Source of the DNA: Vombatus ursinus
Taxonomy: Eukaryota > Chordata > Mammalia > Diprotodontia > Vombatidae
Assembly (NCBI RefSeq): GCF_900497805.2
Contig: NW_020945064.1
Location: forward strand, 7,763,675 to 7,827,674
DNA: 64,000 bases
Direction of reading: 5' to 3'
In this document: piece by piece, positions 39,215-48,929 of the stretch
How the letters are laid out: each line of letters starts with the position of its first letter
How positions within the stretch are numbered: the stretch's first letter is position 1
Position numbers and translations under genes: made by a program
Notes under the pieces: generated by a model
Told to the model about the DNA's origin: nothing
The model's database searches: none
The model's input: the letters and a program-made list of their open reading frames with translations, nothing else

Positions 39215-39555
39215 CATATTTAACAGTTCTTAGATTTAGCTCTAAATTTAGAGCTGTGAGGGGACTTTGGAAGTAATCTAGTCTAATCCTATAATTTTAC
39301 AGATAAGGAAACTGAGGCCCAGAGAGGTGAAATCACTTGTGTCACAGAGTTGAAATAGAAACTATCCCTCTAATTCCAAATCCAGTACTCTTTCCGCTGT
39401 ATCATGAGTTTATAAAGTACTTTTTTTGCGACAACTTTGAGAAGTCAGTTGTGCAAATATTTTACAGACTGGGAAATTGAATTTCAGTGGAACTACAGGA
39501 TTTGGCCAAGGTTGTATACATTGGGATTTGACCTAGGGTTTCCTTGATTCCAGCT
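39215..39555 (-). mobile_element. two MIR SINEs in series
   Basis: First: 'gataaggaaactgaggccca', 'agagaggtgaaatcacttgt' (39,250-39,415). Second, weaker: 'ggatttggccaaggttgtat', 'gggatttgacctagggtttc' (39,420-39,555). Confidence 0.75.
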
Positions 39556-40199
39556 CCAATAGTGCTGAGTGCAGGACACACAAAAACACAGGAGGAGGCT
39601 TTCTTAGAGTCTTTCTGTCAACGTCAATGGCTGGGAGTCATTTTCTAGAGAAGAAACCTGAGGCTCCTAGAGGGATTGTGATGACTTGTCTGGTGCTGTG
39701 GCCGTGAATGTCTTTTGCTAAACTGAATGGAAAGAAAAATAAGAAGAGATAGAGAAATAAATAAAACATTAAATAGATTCAAGTCAAAACCTTGGTCACT
39801 GGCTGTACTTCCTCTCTTGCTGAGACTTGCCCCAGCTGCTGGTTAAGTTTCCTTGAGGAGGGGGCATGAACATGAATCAGGAGTGGTGACCCTCCTTGCT
39901 GCATCTGCAGGGAGCCGCTAACTAGTCTCCTGGGGAAGAGTATCAATCAGGAAGGAGGGGCTGGGGCAGAAATGGGAAAGTGAAAGGGGGCAGCTAGGGA
40001 AATCTGTTCTTCCTCTCATCTCTGGAAACACCTGGAGCTTCCAGGTCTCATCAGGGGAGACACAGCCGGGTGAGATCAAGCCATTCTTTCTAACATGGTT
40101 AAAAGCAAAAGCAAAATAGACCAAAATCCCCAAAGCATTCCCATACCCCCATCCATATTAGCAATTCTTGCAAATATTCTGATAATCATCCACTGATTC
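39556..40199. other. unassigned
   Basis: About 640 bases without recognised repeats or genes, except a short reversed MIR-like scrap ('tctagagaagaaacctgagg') near 39,643. Confidence 0.45.
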
Positions 40200-40410
40200 A
40201 CAGCTATGTGAGGATTCACCTCTCTTTGCTCAGATGGGGAAAGAGAGAGCCCTATCAGGCATGCCCAAAGTCACACAGATGGCAGCAGAGTAGACTGAAG
40301 CCTAGGTATTACAGAATCAGAGATGACAGCATCACAGGGAGTCTAATTGTAAATCAAGTGTCCTCTGATACCAGCTCCAGGGCTCTTTCCTTTCAATCAT
40401 GGAAGGTTTC
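40200..40410 (-). mobile_element. MIR SINE, diverged
   Basis: 'agatggggaaagagagagcc', 'atgcccaaagtcacacagat' and 'ctgataccagctccagggct'. Confidence 0.65.
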
Positions 40411-40469
40411 TGGTACAAAAGAAAAATCCTTCCCCACCTTTGAATATCAAAAGAAGAAACATAACCAGT

Positions 40470-40640
40470 GGCATGTACTGGAGCCAGCTCGAATGAGCTC
40501 CCAAGAACTAATTGTTAAATTTTCAATATGAACATTTATGCTACAAATTAGGGCATGATTTACTGTTTCGTTTGTTGTCTAGACCTAAGAAAGTGATGGA
40601 GAAATGTTAATAATGTGTACGAACATTGTTTTCAGAGAGC
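40470..40640 (+). repeat. unassigned dispersed repeat, copy 1
   Basis: 'ggcatgtactggagccagct', 'agaactaattgttaaatttt' and 'cgtttgttgtctagacctaa' recur in diverged form at 50,250-50,380. I cannot name the family. See findings. Confidence 0.5.
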
Positions 40641-41199
40641 CAATTGTTACATGTTCACCTGCTCACTCCCATGTGTATTTAAAATGATTTGCAGACCTGA
40701 AAGCTCTAGAAATATGATTTATTATTATTGTTACTTGTATTACTAATGATGCCTGAAATTCTGCCTTTGGAAATCAGCCCCTTGAACTGAAGACTTTGAT
40801 TTATTTTAAAAAGCCAATTCTCCTTCCAGTCCTGAGGGAATCACACTTTAAAGTATAAGCAGTTATTGGCATTTTTGTTTGTATGAAGAAGTTAAGAGCA
40901 AGATAAGATAGAGAAAGAGAGCAAGTGGGACTTGGTGCAGACGAGAAGGTTTATTTGTTCTTTCAGGTTATTAGTAGATCAGATGGTACACAGAGTGGGG
41001 GAAGCTCAGAAAGTGTGAGGCCTATGTATGCTAGCCTCATATAAGAGTGGCAAGGTAGATAACCACATGATGATGTAATAGGGTAACTAGGAAAGACCCT
41101 TCCTGCCCCAAAGTATCTCCCTTATTCTGAATGGTATAACTGAAAGAGCAGTGAATATGGAATGGAAGCACCTGAAAAGATGGGATTGGTGAAGCATAG
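40641..41199. other. unassigned
   Basis: AT-rich in 40,700-40,760. No gene or known repeat. Confidence 0.45.
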
Positions 41200-41644
41200 T
41201 CAGTGGTATTTGAAAGATTATGGAAAATAGGATAGGGACCATGAGATTGGAGAAGAACAAAAGTGGTTCTGATTTTCAAAAAAAGGCGAAGAGAACAGAG
41301 TCTGAAAACTATCAGCCAGGAAGCTTGACTTTGATTCCTGGGGGAGTTGTAGAAAAGATCATTAAAGGGATGGTCAGTGAACGTCTAGAAAGGGAAGCAG
41401 CCATAACAAAGAACCAGCCTGGCTTCAGTCATTCTAGATCAGCTTTTCCTTTTATGAAAGGAGAACTAAAATGGGAGGTGAGGGGAATGCTGTGGATATA
41501 GCTTAATCTGATTTTAGCAAAACTTGTGGTAAAATATCACATACTATTTTCATGAAGACAATGGAAAGAGATGGATTAGATGATGGGATGTTCAGGCTCA
41601 AAAACAGGTTGTTAATGGTTCAATATCAAGGTGATAGGGAGGCC
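41200..41644 (+). mobile_element. CR1/L3 LINE, RT piece 1
   Basis: The frame at 41,220-41,501 reads 'ESENYQPGSLTLIPGGVVEK' + 'IIKGMVSERLEREAAITKNQ' + 'PGFS', the CR1/L3 NYRPVSLTSIPGK-type RT motif. 'ttagcaaaacttgtggtaaa' (the DFxKAFDKV region) and 'gatggattagatgatgggat' follow. Stops and frame changes are present. Start of a CR1/L3 copy that ends near 43,210 after three insertions. Confidence 0.9.
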
Positions 41645-41884
41645 ATGAGTGACCTTGGAAAGACCTTAACTTACAAAGACCAAGGTCTCCCACTGCATCC
41701 AGGGCCATCTCCAGTCATTCTGATCTATATCTTGTCACTGAACCCAGAAGGCTCCGGAGGAGAAGGTGAGGCCGGTGACTTTGCACAGCCCTCCCTCACT
41801 TAAATCCAATTCACTTGCAAGTCATGGCATCACCTTCCTGATGTCATGGTCCTCTTCCAGGAATGAAGGACAGACAACAACAAT
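41645..41884 (+). mobile_element. RTE-related SINE or RTE 3' end inside the CR1/L3
   Basis: 'gtgaccttggaaagacctta', 'ctcccactgcatccagggcc', 'ccagaaggctccggaggaga', 'caattcacttgcaagtcatg', 'cctgatgtcatggtcctctt' and an 'aggacagacaacaacaa' end. I recall this text from marsupial RTE-mobilised repeats; the exact family is uncertain. It replaces the CR1/L3 segment at the start of the GVPQG motif. Confidence 0.7.
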
Positions 41885-42129
41885 CAGGGACCTGTGTTTG
41901 ACCCTGTGCTGTTTAACATTTTTATCAATAACATGGAGGTAGGCATGTTGACCACATCTGCAGTTGATACAAAGCTAGGCAGGATAGTTAACACAACAGA
42001 TAACAGAATCAAGATCTAAAAGGCATTTGACAGGCTAGATCATTGGGTTGAAACAAATAAGTGTTAAGTCCCTCTTGAAACTCAGGAGGGACAAATGCGA
42101 AGTCTGGCACTTGGGTACAAAAAGTCTAC
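41885..42129 (+). mobile_element. CR1/L3 LINE, RT piece 2
   Basis: 'tgaccctgtgctgtttaaca' + 'tttttatcaataacatggag' encodes the PVLFNIFIN box. The catalytic FADD box is changed ('acatctgcagttgatacaaa', SAVDTK). 'gacaggctagatcattgggt' follows. Confidence 0.9.
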
Positions 42130-42271
42130 CTCCAGTGGATAGAGCACCGGCCCTGACATCAGGAGACCTGAGTTCAAATCTGGCCTCAGATGAAACACTT
42201 GACACTTACTAGCTGTGTGACCCTGGGCAAGTCACTTAACCCCAATTGCCTAAAAAAAAGAAAAGAAAAAG
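42130..42271 (+). mobile_element. WSINE1-like SINE inside the CR1/L3
   Basis: 5' end slightly truncated ('ctccagtggatagagcaccg'), then 'ctgagttcaaatctggcctc', 'gggcaagtcacttaacccca' and 'attgcctaaaaaaaagaaaa'. Flanks 'aaaaagtctac' (42,119-42,129) and 'aaaaagcctac' (42,272-42,282) are the target duplication. Confidence 0.93.
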
Positions 42272-42795
42272 AAAAAGCCTACTTTACAGATATAAGATGG
42301 GAAGGGCATGGATAGATAGCAGTTCTGAAAACAAAGTGGGTGTTTTAGTTGACTATAAGCTCAATACCAGTCAGTCACACGTGATATGGCAGCCTCAAAA
42401 GCTGTTGCAATCTTGGGTTGCAATAAATGGGGCAGAGCTTCTAGGAATAGGGAGGTGATGGTCTTCCTCTACTCTTCCCTGATTTGACTTCTTCTGGAGT
42501 ATTGTGTTCAGTTTTGGGTGCCACAGCTTAGTAAAGGCATTAATAAGCTGGAGTGTCCCGAGGAGGGCAACGAAAGTGCTGGAGAGTATTAAGTCCATGG
42601 CATTTGAACATTAAGTGAAAGAATTGAGCATTCTGAACTTGGAGAAAAGAAGCCTCTGGGGTGACATGATAACTGCCTTCAAGTATGTCTGTCATGGAGA
42701 AGAGGACTTAGACAGACAGACAGACAGAGGGCTAAATCAGGAGCATTGGATGGAAGTTGTCAAAAGGCAAATAGAGTCTCGATGTCAGAGAAAAC
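42272..42795 (+). mobile_element. CR1/L3 LINE, RT piece 3
   Basis: 'RYKMGRAWIDSSSENKVGVL' + 'VDYKLNTSQSHVIWQPQK' then 'SILNLEKRSLWGDMITAFKY' match the CR1/L3 C-terminal text (GVLVDxKLNxSQQCD, FSLEKRRLRGDMIAxFKY). 'ggtgccacagcttagtaaag' lies between. Confidence 0.92.
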
Positions 42796-43035
42796 GTCCT
42801 AATAGTCGTTCAGTTGTGTTTGATTCTTAGTGACTTCACGGACCGTACAGTTCATGGGGTTTTCTTGGCAAAGATACTGGAGTGGTTTGCCATTTCATTC
42901 TCCAGTGGATTAAGGCCAACAGAGGTTAAGTGACTTGCCCTGGGTTGCAGAGCTAATAAGTGTCTGAGGCTGGATTTGAACTCAGGTCTTCCTGACTCCA
43001 GGTCCAGCGCTCTATCCTCCGAGCCACTTTAGCAG
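42796..43035 (-). mobile_element. MAR1-type SINE inside the CR1/L3
   Basis: Reversed copy: 'cgttcagttgtgtttgattc', 'ttcttggcaaagatactgga', 'gtggtttgccatttcattct', 'gtctgaggctggatttgaac', ending 'gagccactttagcagcc'. Confidence 0.9.
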
Positions 43036-43210
43036 CCAACAGAGCTGTCCAAAAGCAGAAAGGACTTCCTGGGGAGGGGGTGGGTTCTTCCTGCATGGTG
43101 GTCTTCCATTGTCTGGATGATCATTTAGAAGACATGTTATAGTAATTCCTTTATGCTGTATTATCCTTTTTCATGTATTAATTGGACTAGATGGTGCCAA
43201 AGTCCATTCC
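43036..43210 (+). mobile_element. CR1/L3 LINE, 3' end
   Basis: 'acagagctgtccaaaagcag' resumes the element and it ends 'attggactagatggtgccaa'. Total CR1/L3 length without insertions is about 1.4 kb. Confidence 0.8.
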
Positions 43211-43214
43211 ACGT

Positions 43215-43390
43215 TTCAAATCTGGTGAAATCTGATGTGGCTTCAACCAATAACCCTCTTGCTCACTGTTTCTGTGACCTTTGGGCAAGTTGCTGCACCT
43301 TTCTGGGCCCCAGTTTCCTATAAAATGAGGGGCTGGACTCTCTAAGATTCCTTCCAGCTCCAAATCCTGTGATCCTCTCCCAGAGTATGA
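43215..43390 (+). mobile_element. MIR SINE
   Basis: 'gtgacctttgggcaagttgc', 'ctgggccccagtttcctata', tail 'ccttccagctccaaatcctg'. Confidence 0.8.
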
Positions 43391-43511
43391 AATTTCACCA
43401 GTAAAGATTGATTTCTCTGTGTTACTGGCATTGGCTTCCCAGGAGTCCCCAGCTAAGACACATGCTTGGGTGGAAGGGCAAACACATGAAGCATTACCAC
43501 CCCAGTATGAG

Positions 43512-43690
43512 TTTGCAGAATCATGGAATTTAAGCGTTCAGACGACCTCGGTGGCTCTCTAGTCCAATGCATACACATAAAGAATCCCCACCATAATATA
43601 CCCAACGAATGACTGTTCAGCCTGTTTGAAGACCTCTAAGGAGGGGGTGATATATGAGAACCTTCTCCCTGGAAAGCTAACTGAGGGAAT
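43512..43690 (-). mobile_element. CR1/L3 LINE 3' terminal fragment
   Basis: 'gaatcatggaatttaagcgt', 'agaatccccaccataatata', 'gcctgtttgaagacctctaa' match the reversed 3' terminus, beyond the coding region, also seen at 22.5 and 28.9 kb. Confidence 0.75.
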
Positions 43691-43696
43691 TCCTGA

Positions 43697-44055
43697 GTAA
43701 GTCAGTCAGACAGTCAGGGAACATTTATTAAGTGTTTCCTATGTGTCAGACACTGTGCCTGGGATACAGAGTGAGTGCTGCAAATACAAAGAAAGGCAAA
43801 AACAGCATCTCTGCCCTCAAGAAGCTCATGCTCTAAGGGGAAGGTAATATGCAAACCATTGTGAACATACATGGCAGACACAGAGTAGAAGGAAAGTAAT
43901 CGCAGAGGGAAGGCTGGCAATGGGGAAAGGGACATGAGCAAAGGTGGACTGGGCAAAGGTCGAGGGGGATGTCTGGAGGATTGGGCATCGTCTGTGCAGG
44001 ACATGTCCAAACGAAAGCTCTCCAAGGGCAAGGGAAGGAAGGGAGTTATTCACTG
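43697..44055 (-). mobile_element. L2 LINE 3' part
   Basis: Begins 'agtcagtcagacagtcaggg' with the reversed terminus, 'tctctgccctcaagaagctc', then diverged coding text. Confidence 0.82.
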
Positions 44056-44119
44056 GGCTCCTAGGATGTTCCTTTGTGTTGTTAGATAGCCTTATGTGAA
44101 TATGTCTTCTCCCTTGTTA

Positions 44120-44340
44120 GAGTCAGACAGATTTGGAAGATACCTTGGAGATTATCTAGTTGGGGAATGATTTGCCCAACAAACGAGTTTAGTGAGCAGC
44201 AGAGCTGGGATTCAGTCAAGGGACTTTTTGATTCCCAATCCATTGTTCTTGCCACCACACTGTGGCTGCTTCCTCATTTTACAGATGAGGAAACTGAGGC
44301 TGAGAGAGGTCAAATAATTTGCCCATAGTAGAGTCACTGC
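44120..44340 (-). mobile_element. two overlapping MIR SINE remnants
   Basis: 'gcagagctgggattcagtca' (44,130-44,260) and 'acagatgaggaaactgaggc' (44,260-44,340) are two reversed MIR bodies in series. Confidence 0.7.
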
Positions 44341-45207
44341 CTTTGCCTTCTTAGCATCATGCCCTTAATGTGGCAAGCTCACCTTAGATATTTAGTCATG
44401 ATGAGAACCAAGATAACCTCCCCAAATTTGCTGACCTACAGGCGGTTGCATGTCTGGTTCCCACAAAGTTTAAAGCTGTCTTTAAAGCTGTCTTTAAAGC
44501 TGTCTCATCAACTGGCCACAGACTGTACCCCTGGCCCTAGCCAGCTGGCTTACCACACATGCTTTTGGTCACAGGGGTGATTAGGCAAGATAGCAGGGAT
44601 GGATTAGCACTAATGTTGGAAAAAAACAACTGGAAGCATGTGTCCAGCCAATGTTGGACCCAGAACACCATCTACACGCCGTATGGGAGGGAAGGTACAT
44701 TATCATCTGTTCTGTCCCCTGGTGGTTTGACTTCATGAATGTGCTAAGCTCAGCACCTACCTAACTTACTAGGAAGTTAGCCAAAGAGAGTTGGCCTTCT
44801 GGGCAAGACTTCTTTTTTTTTCCCATTTCACTATTGTTTTCATGTCCAAGGATTGCAAAACCTGGACTCTATTGTTGGAAACAGGAGGGAGGAATCCACC
44901 ATTTTCTTATTATGATACCACAAGCAAATAGATAAAGAGCATGATTCATCTTTCGATTTCCAAATCCTGCCCTTCTAATGAAGATAAGCAAACTAGGATA
45001 AAGTCTGAGTTGAGGGTTAATGACATACTCTTTACCAGCTAGGCTACACAGGTCAACATGGGCTTTTTGTTGTTTATCCACAATCCACAAACCTCAAGCC
45101 TCCCCCCCCCCCCCACACAAATCCTGCCTCCTCCCTTATCATCTCATCCTCAGCAGTGGTCTGTGATTTCTCCATTCCTTTACCCTCCCTAGAGGCATCC
45201 TTGTGCA
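44341..45207. other. unassigned
   Basis: About 870 bases without recognised transposons. Holds the 12-bp triplication listed next, a T-run (44,812-44,821) and a C-run (45,103-45,114). Confidence 0.45.
44469..44504 (+). repeat. 12-bp perfect tandem repeat, 3 units
   Basis: 'tttaaagctgtc' three times without mismatch. Encodes LKLS repeats in the frame 44,359-44,580, but I do not think that frame is translated. Confidence 0.98.
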
Positions 45208-45292
45208 GTTGGGCTTGAATCCTAATCACCTCAGGCAAGACACTTCTCCTGAGACTCTGCCCTTTCATGTGTAGAATCAAGGGGCTGAACTA
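45208..45292 (+). mobile_element. MIR SINE fragment
   Basis: 'cttgaatcctaatcacctca' and 'ggggctgaactaggtc'. Confidence 0.55.
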
Positions 45293-45295
45293 GGT

Positions 45296-45513
45296 CAGGA
45301 CTCCTTAACCTTATTTTATGCCATAGACCTCCTACAAGGTAATGGTCTGGTGAAGCCTGTGACCCCTTCTCAGTATCAGCTTTCTAAATACATAAGATAA
45401 AATACATAGGACTACAAAGAAAGTCAATTATATTGCTTATGTGGATGTAATTTTTTTCCTATCCAAGTTCATGAAATCTATCCATGTCTCCCATCCCAGG
45501 TTAGAAACCCCTG
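45296..45513 (+). mobile_element. hAT-like MITE, same family as 5.9 kb
   Basis: 'caggactccttaacc' to 'ggttagaaacccctg'. Internal 'taaatacataagataaaata' and 'cataggactacaaagaaagt' match the other copies. Confidence 0.75.
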
Positions 45514-45566
45514 TTTCTCTATGGTATCTTCATAGAATGTCTGTACCACTAAGTAGCACCTATATC
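45514..45566. other. spacer
   Basis: No recognised feature. Confidence 0.4.
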
Positions 45567-45630
45567 GGCAGCTAGGTGGCGCCACAGTGCACAGAATGCT
45601 AGATCTGGTATTAAGAAGACTTGGGTGCCA
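45567..45630 (+). mobile_element. THER1/MAR1-type SINE, 5' part (split by L1)
   Basis: 'cggcagctaggtggcgccac' head and 'ggtattaagaagacttgggt'. The remainder follows the L1 at 46,608. Confidence 0.85.
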
Positions 45631-46590
45631 ATTGATAAATGGTCAAAGGATATGAACAGGCAGTTTTCAAACCAAAAAATTAAATCTACCTATAGTCACG
45701 TGAAAAAAATGCTCTAAATCACTATTGATTAGAGAAATGCAAATGAAAACAACTCTGAGGTACCACATTGCACCTGTCAGATTGGCTAACATGACAAAAC
45801 AGGACAAGGATACATGTTGGAGAAGATGTGGGAAAATTGGAACACTAATGCATTGTTGGTGGAGTTGAGAACAACTTGGAACTATGCCCAAAGGGCTATA
45901 AAACTGTGCATACCCTTTGACCCAGCAATACCACTTCTAGGTCTGTACCCCAAAGAGATCATAAAAATGGGAAAAAGACCCTCATGCACAAAAATATTTA
46001 TAGCAGATCTTTTTATGGTGGCCAAGAATTGGAAATTGAGGGGATACCCATCAATTGGGGAATAGCTGAATAAGTTGTAGTATATGAATATAATGGAATA
46101 CTATTGTGCTATAAGAAATGATGAGCAGATTTCAGAAAAACCTGGAAAGACTTACACGAACTGATGCTGAGTGAAGTGAGCAGAACCAGAAGAACGTTAT
46201 ACATAATAACAGCCATATTATGCGATGACTAACTTTCATAGACTTGCCTCTTCTCAGCAACACAAGGATCTAAGACAACTCCAAAAGACTCATGATGGAA
46301 AATGCTATGCACACCCAGAGAAAGAACTGTGGAGTCTGAATGCAGATTGAAGCATTCTATTTGATCTCTTTTTTTCTTTTGTTGTTCTGTTTTGTTTCCT
46401 TTTTCTTGTGGTTCCTCTCATTGGTTCTAATACTTATTTATAACATGACTAATGTGAATGTATATGTAGAGCCTATATCAGATTGCATACCATCTTAGGG
46501 AGGGGGGAAGGGAGGGAAGGGGAGAAAATTGAAAACTCAAAAGTTTATGGAATGTTGAAAACTAAAAATAAATAAATTAATAAATAAAAC
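45631..46590 (+). mobile_element. L1 LINE 3' end inserted in a SINE
   Basis: Covers more ORF2 than the 38-kb copy: 'gataaatggtcaaaggatat', 'gcaaatgaaaacaactctga', then the Cys-rich block and AIPLLGLYPKE...FIADLFMVAKNWKLRG. A deletion within the WSCEMIQPFWRA region shifts frame, and GEWLNK carries a stop. The 3' UTR ends in an A-rich 'aaataaataaattaataaat' tail. Target duplication 'agaagacttgggtgc' versus 'agaagacaacctgggtgc'. Confidence 0.95.
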
Positions 46591-46607
46591 AGAAGACAAC
46601 CTGGGTG

Positions 46608-46830
46608 CAAATGTGGCCTCATACAGTTCCTAGCTGGGTGACTCTGGGCAAGTCACTCAACCTCTGTCTGCCTCAGTTTCTTCATCTGTAAGACAAGGAT
46701 AATAATAGCACTTGCCAGACAGAGTTGCTGTAAGGATCAAATCAGATAACACATGTAAAGCACTTATCAAACCTCGAAGGGTCATAAACATGGTAGCTAT
46801 CATCATCATCATTATTACTGACTGGCACTG
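46608..46830 (+). mobile_element. THER1-type SINE, 3' part
   Basis: 'gtgactctgggcaagtcact', 'cctcagtttcttcatctgta', 'agagttgctgtaaggatcaa' and a (ATC)n-like end. Confidence 0.85.
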
Positions 46831-46959
46831 TTATCTATCATTTCATATGGACATATCTAGAGACCATATCTTATATTTATTTTCTGTCCTCTCAAGCCCC
46901 TAAAACAGTAGCTGGCAAACTATCTAATGGGCACCATATATAGGTGAAAGGGAAGAGAA
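46831..46959. other. unassigned
   Basis: A possible L2 scrap ('tctgtcctctcaagccccta') in otherwise unrecognised sequence. Confidence 0.4.
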
Positions 46960-47222
46960 GGAGAATAAGCATTTATAGAGCACCTACTATGTGCAAGGCA
47001 CTGTGCTAAGTGCTTTTTATAAATATTATCTCATTTGATTTTTACAACAACCCTTTGAAGTATTGCTATTATCCCTATTTTACAGTTGGGGAAACTGAGG
47101 CAGGCAAAGGTTAAATTACTTTACCGAGTTCACACAGTTAGAAAGTGTCTGAGGTTAGATTTGAACTCAGGTCTTACTGACTCTAGGCTAGTGTTCTATC
47201 TACCATGCCATCAGCTGACTCT
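46960..47222 (-). mobile_element. MIR/THER1-type SINE, full length
   Basis: 'gaataagcatttatagagca', 'gcactgtgctaagtgctttt', 'ttatctcatttgatttttac', 'cagttggggaaactgaggca', 'atttgaactcaggtcttact'. Confidence 0.92.
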
Positions 47223-47459
47223 TGCTCTGGGGAGCAAGGGTTTTTAGATAGAGTTCTTTCCCCTTCTGTGGTCTCAAGAGGGTCTCTTTCCCAGCTTGAC
47301 TCAAATCCCAAATACTGTATCATGCTAAGGTGACAGGCAAGGAGCAAAACATGGGATGTGAATATCTCTCATCCTTATCAGCGCTGCCAAGTCCAATATC
47401 CTACAATCCCAGATATGGAGAAACTCAGAGGTCAGCAATCCAAGCCTGTATTTCAACGG
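47223..47459. other. unassigned
   Basis: No gene or known repeat. Confidence 0.4.
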
Positions 47460-47640
47460 TCAGTAGGATAAAGTGGACATTAGATTTAGAGAAGGAAGAT
47501 CTGGGTTCAAATCCTATCTCAGATGCTTACTAGCTGTGTGACCTTGGGCAAGTCAGTTAACCTGTTTGCCTCAGTTTCCTTATCTGTAAAATGAAAATTT
47601 AGACTCAATGGCCTCTAAGGTCTCTTCTATCTTGAGATCC
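47460..47640 (+). mobile_element. MIR SINE
   Basis: 'gatctgggttcaaatcctat', 'gaccttgggcaagtcagtta', 'aatggcctctaaggtctctt'. Confidence 0.88.
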
Positions 47641-47649
47641 ATGCTCCAA

Positions 47650-47735
47650 TGATCCTGTACAACAAACCTGACAGGTGGTTGCCCATTCTCTACTTGAAGC
47701 CCTCCAATGATGGGGAACCCCCAATCCCCCAAAGC
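47650..47735 (-). mobile_element. CR1/L3 LINE 3' fragment
   Basis: 'tgtacaacaaacctgacagg', 'tctacttgaagccctccaat' and 'gatggggaaccccc' match the reversed 3' end. Confidence 0.65.
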
Positions 47736-47739
47736 ACAT

Positions 47740-47930
47740 GGCTAATAGTAACAATAACTCATGTTTATATAGTGCTTTATGATTTCCAAAGGGCTGCACA
47801 CTCATTGCCTCATTTAATCCTCACAGCAACTTCTTGTCATAGGTGTGACTATTTTCTTCACTTTACACGAGGAACTTAAGTGACCAGCCCAAGGTCACAC
47901 AGCTCATAGATTTAGAGTTTGAAAGGCCTT
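47740..47930 (-). mobile_element. MIR/THER1-type SINE
   Basis: 'tatagtgctttatgatttcc', 'ttgcctcatttaatcctcac', 'gcccaaggtcacacagctca'. Confidence 0.75.
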
Positions 47931-48239
47931 TAGTGGAACCTCAGAGTTGCATGGCACTGGGGCATAGTGAAGAAACCCAGGAAATCCAAAATGAGTGCAG
48001 TTGGGTGGGAAATGATATCAGTTTGGTTCTTCTTCTCCAATGGAGGAGCTTATGGCTGATGATGATTAATAATAATTGATTATATTTATATTGCATTTAT
48101 GGTTATTAAGTTACCACAGTAAACTTATGTCTCCATTTGACAGATGAGTTAACTGGTGGATCTGGGTTTTGAACTCAGGTCTTCTGGAGTAAAAAAAAAG
48201 TAAAGGGTGATTAGCCATTAAGCCACTGACCATTTTAGT
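47931..48239. other. unassigned plus one reversed MIR
   Basis: 'gtctccatttgacagatgag' and 'ttttgaactcaggtcttctg' (48,080-48,190) mark a reversed MIR. The rest is unassigned. Confidence 0.5.
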
Positions 48240-48559
48240 GCAAATTAGTATTTAATCAGTGAGTTGCAGAGTCCTTAGCTAGTGCCTACCACAAGTGTGT
48301 CCACTCTAACTCTAGGCATTGGGGGTGGCGGAGTTGAAGAGAGAAAGGTCTAGAGTGCATGCTATGATCCCGGTCCTCAGGAATGAGGACTCTACTTTCA
48401 GTCTTGCAGACTTGGAGGCCTGAGGGCAGGGAGTATGGGATAGGAGAGTTAGGGAGAGGGAGAAGGGAAGGAGGGAATGAAGCCCAGAAAAAGGGACAGA
48501 GTCTGGGAAAGCAGGCTTGAGTTGGCATGGAAGAGGAGTGGAGACCTTCCCTGAGAGGC
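48240..48559. other. unassigned
   Basis: A purine-rich block near 48,440-48,500. The 91- and 147-codon minus-strand frames here run into MIR sequence and are not accepted. Confidence 0.4.
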
Positions 48560-48835
48560 AAGCTAATATCTTAGAAAGAGCATGGAATCTTGAGTCAGGA
48601 GGGACCTGATCTGATCTAGGTTTAAATCTGGCCTCTAAGGCAAGGGCAAAGCCCTTCTTGCTCAGCCTCAGTTTCCTCATCTGGAAAATGGGGGTATTAC
48701 CCTGTATTGACACCTGTAGTACCTGCTTCACAGGGCTCTCGTAATACTTACACACAACAATGCAAACCTTACTGGTGCTGTATTGATTTCAGTTATTGTT
48801 GCCCTTATCGTCACTGAAGATACATTTCACCAGCT
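48560..48835 (+). mobile_element. THER1-type SINE
   Basis: 'tagaaagagcatggaatctt', 'cctcagtttcctcatctgga', 'gcttcacagggctctcgtaa', 'gttattgttgcccttatcgt'. Confidence 0.8.
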
Positions 48836-48929
48836 TCAAAACTTTGCTGGGAGCAAGTCCTAGCAGGAACATTCTGTGAATAGCTTATATACTTAAAATA
48901 GCATTTGACACATAATAAGTTCTTAATAA
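48836..48929 (+). mobile_element. L2/MIR tail fragment
   Basis: 'tagcatttgacacataataa' and 'gttcttaataaaggctcttc' lead into the pyrimidine tract. Confidence 0.6.

Noticed and set aside
42246-42458. 70-codon frame with DSSSENKVGVLVDYKLN, possible host enzyme fragment
   Set aside because: CR1/L3 reverse transcriptase text; the first codons are the WSINE1 tail.
48312-48755. 147-codon minus-strand frame
   Set aside because: The N-terminal half is antisense THER1/MIR sequence. No homology.
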